Assembly: GCA_029860345.1 (NCBI GenBank)
Contig: JAOUBJ010000014.1
Coordinates: 117,731-150,755 of the forward strand
Reading direction: 5' to 3'
DNA: 33,025 nt
Source: Candidatus Zixiibacteriota bacterium
GTDB taxonomy: Bacteria; Zixibacteria; MSB-5A5; GN15; FEB-12
This document shows positions 27,321 to 33,025 of this stretch, in pieces. The first letter of the stretch is position 1; every line of letters starts with the position of its first letter. Below the pieces are notes generated by a model. That model did not search any database. It was not told where the DNA came from and saw only the letters and a program-made list of their open reading frames with translations. Position numbers and translations under genes: made by a program.

Positions 27321-27854
27321 ATGAACTTTACAGAAGCAGCATGTGAGAAATTGGAGCGGTATCTTGTTAGCGGTGATGCCAAGCGAGCCGAGGTTCTCGG
27401 CAAGAAGCTGAAGACAGCAGCCGGCGATAGCCATTGGAATCTGGCTCGCCTCAGCACTGCCTACTATGAGGCCCGCAAGTACAAGATGGCTCTAAGAATC
27501 GTGGAAAGAGCGCGGAAGCTCGATCCTCGATGCCCTTATGTGCTTTGGAGCTATGCGGGGACACTGAGTATGATCGAGCGTGAGCAAGAGGCCATTGATG
27601 TTTACCAAGGTCTCTTGCGAAGAGGTACTCAGAACATAGCGTTCGGCGAGTGTGGCGAGGGGGCACGCTGGGCCGAGTCGTTGCTGAACGACTGTCGGTA
27701 CAGGATTGCCGATTGCTACTACTTGCAAAGTAAGAAGAGTCTGGCGGCAAGGTGGCTGAAGACGCACCTGGATCACCGAAGACCCGGGTTGCGCAGTCTT
27801 TACAGTCTGAAAGATGTGAAAGAACTGCAAGCCGAATTGACTGCCAAAAAGTAA
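27321..27854 (+). CDS. TPR-repeat protein
   Basis: A 177-residue, mostly helical soluble protein without signal peptide. It has tetratricopeptide-like units: SHWNLARLSTAYYEARKYKMALRIVERARKLDP (about 37-70) and CPYVLWSYAGTLSMIEREQEAIDVYQGLL (about 71-99). A later part contains FGECGEGARWAESLLNDCRYRIADCYYLQ (about 111-139). The ending LYSLKDVKELQAEL looks like a capping helix. It starts 21 nt after the membrane-protein gene and precedes a strong terminator hairpin, so it closes the RHS C operon. TPR proteins usually bind other proteins, and here it could be an immunity protein or chaperone. I know of similar stand-alone TPR proteins but cannot assign a role. Confidence 0.82.
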   Translation: MNFTEAACEKLERYLVSGDAKRAEVLGKKLKTAAGDSHWNLARLSTAYYEARKYKMALRIVERARKLDPRCPYVLWSYAGTLSMIEREQEAIDVYQGLLRRGTQNIAFGECGEGARWAESLLNDCRYRIADCYYLQSKKSLAARWLKTHLDHRRPGLRSLYSLKDVKELQAELTAKK

Positions 27855-27868
27855 GGAACTTGATGTCT

Positions 27869-27903
27869 TCCGGCGATCCCGAATCATCCTCGGGGTCGCC
27901 GGA
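27869..27903 (+). terminator. terminator after the TPR gene
   Basis: TCCGGCGATCCCGA (27869-27882) pairs with TCGGGGTCGCCGGA (27890-27903), a 14-bp stem with one T-G pair and a 7-nt loop, followed by CATTCTT. It separates the RHS C operon from ppa. Confidence 0.7.
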
Positions 27904-28000
27904 CATTCTTGGCCGAAGGCTCCTGGAAAGAGCCTGCACGGTCGTCGTCCAGTCCACGCTTCCGGGTTCCATTTTGGTCCGGGGTAGTCCATAATTCAGG

Positions 28001-28029
28001 TTGCTCATCGATCGGGATTTGTCTATTAT
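28001..28029 (+). promoter_or_regulatory. candidate promoter of ppa
   Basis: TTGCTC (28001-28006), 17-nt spacer, TATTAT (28024-28029), about 26 nt before the ATG. The -10 box and spacing are good and the -35 box is moderate. Confidence 0.5.
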
Positions 28030-28055
28030 CAGAGAAATGTCTAACAGGAGGCCAG

Positions 28056-28595
28056 ATGTCAAACCCGTGGCACGATGTGGACCCCGGTGATAAAGTCGGA
28101 GAACTCTTCAAGAGTATTATCGAAATCCCCAAAGGATGCAAGAACAAGTACGAGCTGGACAAAGAGACCGGCCTGCTGATAGCTGATCGCGTGTTGTACA
28201 GTTCGGTACATTATCCGGCCAACTACGGCTTTATCCCCCGGACCTATTGCGATGACGGCGACCCGCTGGATGTTCTGGTGCTCTGTCAGGAACCGATCAC
28301 GCCGCTTTGTATTGTCGCCTGCAAACCTATCGGGATGATTACGATGAGCGACGAAAAAGGGGGCGATGACAAGATTATCGCTGTGCACGCCTACGACCCC
28401 GCCTACAACGAATACAACGACATCTCTGCCCTGCCTGCGCACGTCGCCGAGGAGTTGAAACGGTTCTTTCAGGATTACAAGATTCTCGAGGAGAAGGAAG
28501 TTATCATCGATAACTTGCGCGGCCGCATCGATGCGATCAATTGTATCAACGACGCCATAGCGCTATACCAAAAGACGTTCGGCGGGAAAGCATAG
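28056..28595 (+). CDS. ppa: inorganic pyrophosphatase
   Basis: Soluble family I pyrophosphatase that hydrolyses pyrophosphate to two phosphates, pulling biosynthetic reactions forward. The 179-residue length is typical. It shows NKYELDKETG, the substrate region HYPANYGFIPRT, and the metal-binding signature DDGDPLDVLV (about residues 66-75). VHAYDPAYNEYNDI and a late FFQDYKILEEK helix follow. The ATG at 28056 follows AGGAGG at 28046-28051. A longer open frame upstream (from 27909) lacks family similarity and crosses the promoter. It converges with the PhoD-like gene. Confidence 0.97.
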   Translation: MSNPWHDVDPGDKVGELFKSIIEIPKGCKNKYELDKETGLLIADRVLYSSVHYPANYGFIPRTYCDDGDPLDVLVLCQEPITPLCIVACKPIGMITMSDEKGGDDKIIAVHAYDPAYNEYNDISALPAHVAEELKRFFQDYKILEEKEVIIDNLRGRIDAINCINDAIALYQKTFGGKA

Positions 28596-28605
28596 ACCGA
28601 CGCCA

Positions 28606-28622
28606 GTCGCGATCAAAGCGAC
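28606..28622. terminator. hairpin between convergent ppa and phoD-like genes
   Basis: GTCGC (28606-28610) pairs with GCGAC (28618-28622). CGCCA and TGGCG can extend the stem across a bulge. It may serve both strands. The evidence is modest. Confidence 0.35.
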
Positions 28623-28659
28623 CGGTTGGCGCTGGAGAAGTTGCCCACTACCCTCTCCC

Positions 28660-30987
28660 CTATTTGAAGATCAACTCGATCAGGGCCACCAGGTCTTCGA
28701 TGGCTACTACTGTGCTGTCGTCAAGGTCAGCCAGATGCATGTTCGACGGAGGCGGACCAGACTGGAACATGAACGAAATCATCAAGATCAGATCACTGAT
28801 GTCGACCTGCCCGTCCTGGTTGAGATCACCCCTAACATGACCGATCAACGTGACCTTTCCCTTGATCGAAAACTCCGCGCCATCCACAAACTGTCCGGAT
28901 ACAGAGTAATCGTGGGAGACAGTATCATAGATTGGTGCATAATATTGCAGCAGGATCGGCGCCCGGAACGACAGCTCCATAACGGCGCCATCGAAGGCCG
29001 GATGCGATGGCATGATCGACCAATCCGACGGAGCGAATGAATCGTTGATAATCAGCGAACTCGGATCGATCTGCTCAGCCGTGTAATCACTGCCGAAGTT
29101 TCCAATGGTAATCTGTGCCCTTTCGGGATCGAGCGCCGTCTGCCAAAAGGCGTACATTGGATCGGGCGTGATCTCAGCCTTGGCCAGATCGACCGGATAG
29201 GCAAACCGGTAGCCGACGATTTCCTGGTTTAGATAGTTGCGTCCGCTCCACTCTACCCTGATGGTGTCACCCTGATCGAGAACTGTCATCAGGCCAAACT
29301 GGCCTATCCCCGGATACGCACCGTGGCTGTATGGCCCTCCCTTGACGCCCGGCGTGCGATGCAGCGAAGCGGCGTGAAACACCGGAAAGGCCGCCCCCCC
29401 ACCGGTAGCGTAGTCTGAGTTACTGCCGTCGTCGATAGCCAGCATGTGAGCGTCACCTGAGACCATGCATAGGTTGGTGATGGCGTTTTCCTTGATGAAA
29501 TTCGCCAACTCCGTTCGTTCGTGCGTGTAAACATACCAGCCGTCATCGCCGGTAAGCCCTATCCAGGGTAGCGTATTGACCCACACGATCAGAGCATGAT
29601 CTGCTTTTGCGTTCAGCAGTTCCTGTTTGAACCATGCCTTCTGCGAAACACCCAACATCGTTTTTTCGCTGTCGTCAAAGGACCGCCAGGGGCTTCGGGC
29701 CGAACGGGAGTCGCAAACGATGAACCGCACCCGTCCCACACTGAATGCGTGGTAGATAGCCACGTCACCGTTTCCTTCGACCAGCGGGTAATGCGGTACG
29801 TACTCCTGATAGGTCATCCGCGAGGCCCAACGTCCGGGTGCGGTCGAATCGGAATTGTTCGGACCATAATCGTGATCATCCCACACGTAGACAATGGGCA
29901 CCTGGCGGTAAAGGGCCGATTGCGTCAACGAGGCCAGCACTTCGTCGTAGGTCTGCCGGAAGACATCGCGATTGTTCACAGCGATGTTTTCATAGTGCAT
30001 GTCACCCATGTGCAAGAAAAATAGCGGATCGAGAGATCGGATCGTCTCAAAAACGGTGTGACTGCTACCGGTCCAGGCACAAGAGCCCAGCGCAATACTA
30101 TACGAAGTTATATTCTCAGGTAGGGTCCTTAATCTGCCAATGGAGTCAGACATGATCGAACCGTTGATCTCAATAGCATAGTAATATTGCCGGTCGGCGG
30201 TGAGACCATCGACCGAGAGAGAAACCACGTTGTTGTTTTCGCTGTGCTCGGCAGTATCGGGTTGCGAGTACAGCGGCGCCGACAGGTTAGGATTGGTACC
30301 GGCCACCAACCGAGCGACAGCGCCCGACGTTGTCAGCCTGGCTTTGACCAGCGCCGATTGCGAGGTGACAGCCCCCGACCACATGAAGATAACGCCGGGG
30401 CTAACCACCGACAACTCAGCATCCCACACCAGATCGCTGGAAGAGCCGTTACGCTGGTGCAGTTCGACCGCAACAGTGTTTGGACCTGCAACCAAGAGGC
30501 CGACATAGGCGGAGATGTCGATTGATTCGTAGATACCACCCTCGTGCGACGAGGCAAGAGTGGAGTGGGTCAAGGTGCCTGACGGTAGAGAACGCCGAGC
30601 AACTTCCTGACCATTTAAGTAGATAGCAAAGCCGTCATCATAATTGGCGCCGAGCAGCAGACCGGAGACTGTCGACGGGTCCACCGTGAGCTCAAACGTG
30701 TGACGGAAACAACTGGTGACGTGCTTGTCTGACGGGTCGGACCCATAGGGAAGAACAGTTGTGATGTATCCCTCACCATAGCCAAGTACACCCGGACCGG
30801 CAGGCCAGGCGGTGTCATCATACGACGGTTGGTACCAATCGCCTGGCGGATACGCGCTGCCGACATAGTAACTCCAGACCGCGTTGCGGGGTATTAGCTC
30901 CGATGCGGCGGCGGAAGCCACCACAACCTGGGCCATGGACAGCAACAGAAATATTAAGACGGTTACAGAAGTTCTTCTCATATACAT
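28660..30987 (-). CDS. secreted PhoD-like metallophosphatase with dockerin-like C-terminus
   Basis: 775 residues with an N-terminal signal peptide (hydrophobic about 8-25). A beta-sandwich, galactose-binding-like region comes next (about 30-190, including LLLGANYDDGFAIYLNGQEV), then a PhoD/purple-acid-phosphatase-type Fn3 domain (about 195-285). The metallophosphoesterase core follows, with GSCAW, HMGDMHYEN, WDDHDYGPNN and VSGDAHM, all the expected metal-ligand motifs. It probably acts outside the cytoplasm on phosphodiesters or phosphomonoesters. The last 60 residues hold two dockerin-type segments. The first, GDLNQDGQVDISDLILMI, is a good EF-hand-like loop, and the second (ADLDDSTVVAIEDL) is degenerate. 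The ATG at 30987 (alternatively 30981) starts the signal peptide. The longer frame to 31212 crosses the promoter. Confidence 0.92.
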   Translation of the reverse strand: MYMRRTSVTVLIFLLLSMAQVVVASAAASELIPRNAVWSYYVGSAYPPGDWYQPSYDDTAWPAGPGVLGYGEGYITTVLPYGSDPSDKHVTSCFRHTFELTVDPSTVSGLLLGANYDDGFAIYLNGQEVARRSLPSGTLTHSTLASSHEGGIYESIDISAYVGLLVAGPNTVAVELHQRNGSSSDLVWDAELSVVSPGVIFMWSGAVTSQSALVKARLTTSGAVARLVAGTNPNLSAPLYSQPDTAEHSENNNVVSLSVDGLTADRQYYYAIEINGSIMSDSIGRLRTLPENITSYSIALGSCAWTGSSHTVFETIRSLDPLFFLHMGDMHYENIAVNNRDVFRQTYDEVLASLTQSALYRQVPIVYVWDDHDYGPNNSDSTAPGRWASRMTYQEYVPHYPLVEGNGDVAIYHAFSVGRVRFIVCDSRSARSPWRSFDDSEKTMLGVSQKAWFKQELLNAKADHALIVWVNTLPWIGLTGDDGWYVYTHERTELANFIKENAITNLCMVSGDAHMLAIDDGSNSDYATGGGAAFPVFHAASLHRTPGVKGGPYSHGAYPGIGQFGLMTVLDQGDTIRVEWSGRNYLNQEIVGYRFAYPVDLAKAEITPDPMYAFWQTALDPERAQITIGNFGSDYTAEQIDPSSLIINDSFAPSDWSIMPSHPAFDGAVMELSFRAPILLQYYAPIYDTVSHDYSVSGQFVDGAEFSIKGKVTLIGHVRGDLNQDGQVDISDLILMISFMFQSGPPPSNMHLADLDDSTVVAIEDLVALIELIFK

Positions 30988-31018
30988 AAATTGTAAGAGG
31001 CCGGTACCTGTACGTTCA

Positions 31019-31046
31019 AATATACTAAAACAGTCCTTTTTTGCAA
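31019..31046 (-). promoter_or_regulatory. promoter of the PhoD-like gene
   Basis: On the minus strand, TTGCAA (31046-31041), a 16-nt spacer and TATATT (31024-31019) lie about 32 nt before the start codon. It sits in the divergent region shared with the nitrilase-family gene. Confidence 0.5.
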
Positions 31047-31103
31047 CAGGAACCGACTTATTGTACTGGACGCGGCAGACGGAACACTGTTTCTTCAGAC
31101 CAG

Positions 31104-31868
31104 ATGAAGTCGCGTCCACGAAAAATCGTTTTAGCCGCAGCGCAGTCGAATTCGCTGGCCGGGGGGATCGACTCCAATGTTCGGACCCACACAAAATTCG
31201 TGCAAGCCGCAATCGAATTTGATTGTGACCTGATACTCTTCCCCGAACTGTCGCTGACCGGATACGAGAAGGAACTGGCGGGTGAGCTGGCTATGACTCC
31301 AGACGACGTCCGCCTATCCCCTCTCAGAGAGCAGGCCCAACGGTCGGCAATCACGATAGTGGCCGGCGCTCCCATTGCACATGCCGACGGCAAGCCATAC
31401 GTTGGGGCGATTGTGTTCTATTCGGACAGGTCATTCGTGTACACCAAGCAGCACCTTCACCATAGTGAGGATGAGTTTTTCTCGGCGGGAGACTGCGCCG
31501 GCGTCGTTGACCTAAACGGTGAGTTTGCCGGACTGGCTATTTGTGCCGACATCGCAAACCCGGCCCATGCCGATGAAGCCGCCGCCCTTGGTGCTTCAAT
31601 CTATGCCGCCTCGGTTTTTGTCACGCCGGAAGGCTACCCAGCCGATGCCGCCCTGTTGCGACAATATGCAGCGCAGCATCAGATGGCTGTCATACTGTCC
31701 AACTTCGCCGGTCCGACGGGCGGCTTATCGTCGGCGGGCAAGAGCGCATTATGGGATGAAACCGGACACTTAGTAGTGGCGGCTCCTGAGTCGGGTGAGT
31801 ACCTGGTCGTCGCGGAACGAACCGATGCGGGCTGGAACGGTAGGGTGCATGAGCTGCCGCTTTCGTAG
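31104..31868 (+). CDS. nitrilase-family carbon-nitrogen hydrolase
   Basis: A 254-residue cytosolic amidase-like enzyme. The catalytic Glu-Lys-Cys triad is visible: Glu in LFPELSLTGYE, Lys in VYTKQHLHH and Cys in GLAICADIANP. FVTPEGYPADAALLRQYAAQHQMAVILSN matches the conserved region after the Cys. It most resembles the broad amidohydrolase branch (omega-amidase, carbamoylputrescine-amidase types). The substrate cannot be assigned. The ATG at 31104 precedes the first beta strand (KIVLAAAQS). An in-frame start at 31041 would add 21 residues with no family character. Confidence 0.93.
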   Translation: MKSRPRKIVLAAAQSNSLAGGIDSNVRTHTKFVQAAIEFDCDLILFPELSLTGYEKELAGELAMTPDDVRLSPLREQAQRSAITIVAGAPIAHADGKPYVGAIVFYSDRSFVYTKQHLHHSEDEFFSAGDCAGVVDLNGEFAGLAICADIANPAHADEAAALGASIYAASVFVTPEGYPADAALLRQYAAQHQMAVILSNFAGPTGGLSSAGKSALWDETGHLVVAAPESGEYLVVAERTDAGWNGRVHELPLS

Positions 31869-31940
31869 ATCGAAACCGCAGTGGTTTGGACAAGTGATCC
31901 CACAACACTGGGATTGTTGACAAAGGTCTGCTTCGCGCGT

Positions 31941-31966
31941 GGTGTTGGGCGACCTCGCCCGACACC
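31941..31966. terminator. hairpin downstream of the nitrilase gene
   Basis: GGTGTTGGGCG pairs with CGCCCGACACC (one T-G pair) around a short loop. It lies between two convergent genes and has no T-tract. The remaining intergenic sequence 31869-32101 shows nothing recognisable. Confidence 0.4.
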
Positions 31967-32101
31967 TGTAGTCCAATCCAATCTCTGTCAGGCGAGTAGC
32001 CTGATAGCACCGACACCGCGACGCACGTCACCTGGCGGCTTCAGGGATTCATCAACAAGCTCAAAGCTGTCGTCCAACTGATGACTGAACGCCGCTAGCC
32101 T

Positions 32102-32710
32102 TTAGTAGGCGAGAAAGCTCAGCATCAATGACAGATTCCAAAAGCTCTCTTTTTCCCCCGAGCCCAGGAGAGAGGCGCGAGAGTATAGGCCTATGCACTC
32201 AACGTTAACATATTGGGTAAACTCGTAACCTGCTACTCCATGAAACGCTGCGCCGCCGGAGAGACCAAAGGTGCCCATGTTTGAATTCCGCATGATTGAC
32301 ATACCAACGCCGCCACCCAAAAACAGTGATTTTGAATTCTGCGACAGATAGTAACGAATCCCAGCCGAAGGGATTAGAACAAGCTGGATATCGCCTCGCT
32401 GGAGTAGCCCATCACGACGACCAAAGAATATCGGCCCCCAGAACTGAAGGCCCGTATAGTAGACCATGTATTTCTCGGAGAACCCATGACCGATGACGAG
32501 GTTCGTTTGCAGCCCGAACTCATCTAAATCGTCAAGGTCCTCATAGTCGGCCTTCGCAAAACCTGGCCCAGCTCCGAATCCGAGGACGAAACCGTTACGC
32601 TCTCTATCAAAGGCACTGCACGGTTGCGCTGAGGCAAGTACAATTCCCACTGTCACCAAAACTGCTGCTACTGCATACGCTATGCTGGATACCCTGCGAG
32701 TAAGATTCAT
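32102..32710 (-). CDS. predicted outer-membrane beta-barrel protein
   Basis: 202 residues with a signal peptide (about 1-33, cut near CSA-FD). A glycine-rich mature part of alternating hydrophobic residues follows: FVLGFGAGPGFA, YYTGLQFWGPIFF, LVLIPSAGIRYYL, SLFLGGGVGMSIM and AAFHGVAGYEF. It ends in LSLMLSFLAY with a terminal aromatic residue. This fits a small 8-strand OmpA/OmpW-like barrel in the outer membrane, although no named family is certain. A strong Shine-Dalgarno (GGAGGTGAAGG) precedes the ATG. It looks monocistronic. Confidence 0.87.
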   Translation of the reverse strand: MNLTRRVSSIAYAVAAVLVTVGIVLASAQPCSAFDRERNGFVLGFGAGPGFAKADYEDLDDLDEFGLQTNLVIGHGFSEKYMVYYTGLQFWGPIFFGRRDGLLQRGDIQLVLIPSAGIRYYLSQNSKSLFLGGGVGMSIMRNSNMGTFGLSGGAAFHGVAGYEFTQYVNVECIGLYSRASLLGSGEKESFWNLSLMLSFLAY

Positions 32711-32739
32711 CCTTCACCTCCGAATAAAGAAGTTTCTCG

Positions 32740-32769
32740 AATATAGGGACCTGAATAGTCCATTGTCAA
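32740..32769 (-). promoter_or_regulatory. promoter of the beta-barrel gene
   Basis: On the minus strand, TTGACA (32769-32764), an 18-nt spacer and TATATT (32745-32740) lie about 30 nt before the start codon. Confidence 0.55.
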
Positions 32770-32808
32770 GTTCGCCGTCAAAGCGGTTTCCCAGCCGACA
32801 CCGAAAGC

Positions 32809-32827
32809 GACACAGCCAAGCTGTGTC
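32809..32827. repeat. short perfect hairpin
   Basis: GACACAGC (32809-32816) and GCTGTGTC (32820-32827) form an 8-bp stem around a 3-nt loop, next to the palindrome that follows. Function is unknown. Confidence 0.4.
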
Positions 32828-32829
32828 AT

Positions 32830-32855
32830 TCACCCTTCGACTCCGCTCAGGGTGA
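32830..32855. repeat. REP-like intergenic palindrome
   Basis: TCACCCT (32830-32836) pairs with AGGGTGA (32849-32855) around TCGACTCCGCTC. From memory, this palindrome with its TTCGACTCCGCTCAGG core recurs between genes in many unrelated bacterial genomes. I cannot test its copy number here. Confidence 0.6.
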
Positions 32856-32912
32856 GGACGGGGAGCTCTGGGTGAGGTGGGTTGTGCTACAAAGTAGAGA
32901 AGATGGATTCCC

Positions 32913-33025
32913 TGATTTCACAAACGAAGTGCAACATCTGTATAAGGTGTTGTTATGGGAAAAAAATACAATCAACTCAATCTTGAAGAACGGTGTGAAA
33001 TATCCAGACTTCATACCGCGGGCTG
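32913..33025 (+). mobile_element. left part of an IS30-family insertion sequence (cut by the window edge)
   Basis: The transposase start at 32955 is preceded by TGATTTCACAAACGAAGTGC (32913-32932), which resembles the terminal inverted repeats of IS30-type elements. The exact left boundary is uncertain, and the right end lies outside the window. Confidence 0.55.
32955..33025 (+). CDS. IS30-family transposase, N-terminal fragment
   Basis: The visible 23 codons read MGKKYNQLNLEERCEISRL and then HTAG. This is the characteristic N-terminus of IS30 transposases, the start of the helix-turn-helix that binds the element ends (pattern L-x-x-E-E-R-x-x-I). AAGGTG at 32944-32949 lies 5 nt before the ATG. 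The catalytic DDE domain would lie beyond the window, so whether the gene is intact is unknown. Confidence 0.85.
   Translation, partial: MGKKYNQLNLEERCEISRLHTAG

Noticed and set aside
30988-31212. 75-residue N-terminal extension of the PhoD-like protein
   Set aside because: It crosses the promoter and the divergent gene start. The signal peptide begins at 30987.

Overview
The window looks like chromosomal DNA of an uncultured Gram-negative bacterium. It has LptF/LptG (lipopolysaccharide export), a predicted outer-membrane beta-barrel, Sec signal peptides and a dockerin-like repeat pair on a secreted enzyme. Housekeeping genes are densely packed. This mixture recalls the FCB superphylum (for example Zixibacteria-like lineages), but that placement is an inference from gene style only.

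Region 1 (1-9482) is conserved core. metK-ahcY (SAM synthesis and SAH removal) is followed by a monocistronic lipoprotein gene with its own promoter. A minus-strand operon lptF-lptG-methyltransferase comes next. A plus-strand operon follows: a YhaM-like OB/HD nuclease, a FetA-like ATPase (apparently with a CTG start) and a FetB-like permease. The region ends with tRNA-Ser(GGA).

Region 2 (9483-27854) is the accessory part. It holds three tandem paralogous genes, here A, B and C, of 1766, 1700 and 1766 codons. Each encodes a secreted RHS/YD-repeat protein with a Sec signal peptide, a long YD shell ending in the DPxG core motif, and a different C-terminal region. Each gene has its own TTGACA promoter and a long leader (about 200-345 nt) conserved between the three. 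The leader contains a strong Shine-Dalgarno followed by a 6-codon micro-ORF (consensus M-I-L-T-K-T-stop), present five times in all because the leader of B carries three tandem 73-bp copies. Downstream of it is a hairpin with one compensatory base change. The C-terminal region of A is a 15-unit coding minisatellite, and B has an unrecognised tail domain. C has a hydrophobic tail domain and is followed at short distance by a small membrane protein and a TPR protein, which are candidates for an immunity or accessory pair.

Region 3 (27855-33025) returns to ordinary genes. It has inorganic pyrophosphatase, a PhoD-like phosphatase with a dockerin-like tail, a divergent nitrilase-family amidohydrolase, a predicted beta-barrel protein, a REP-like palindrome, and the first 23 codons of an IS30-family transposase cut by the window edge.

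The most unusual signal is the conserved, partly triplicated leader with micro-ORFs in front of the RHS genes. It suggests a shared post-transcriptional control of a recombining family of surface or effector proteins. All names come from reading the sequence; no database search was run.
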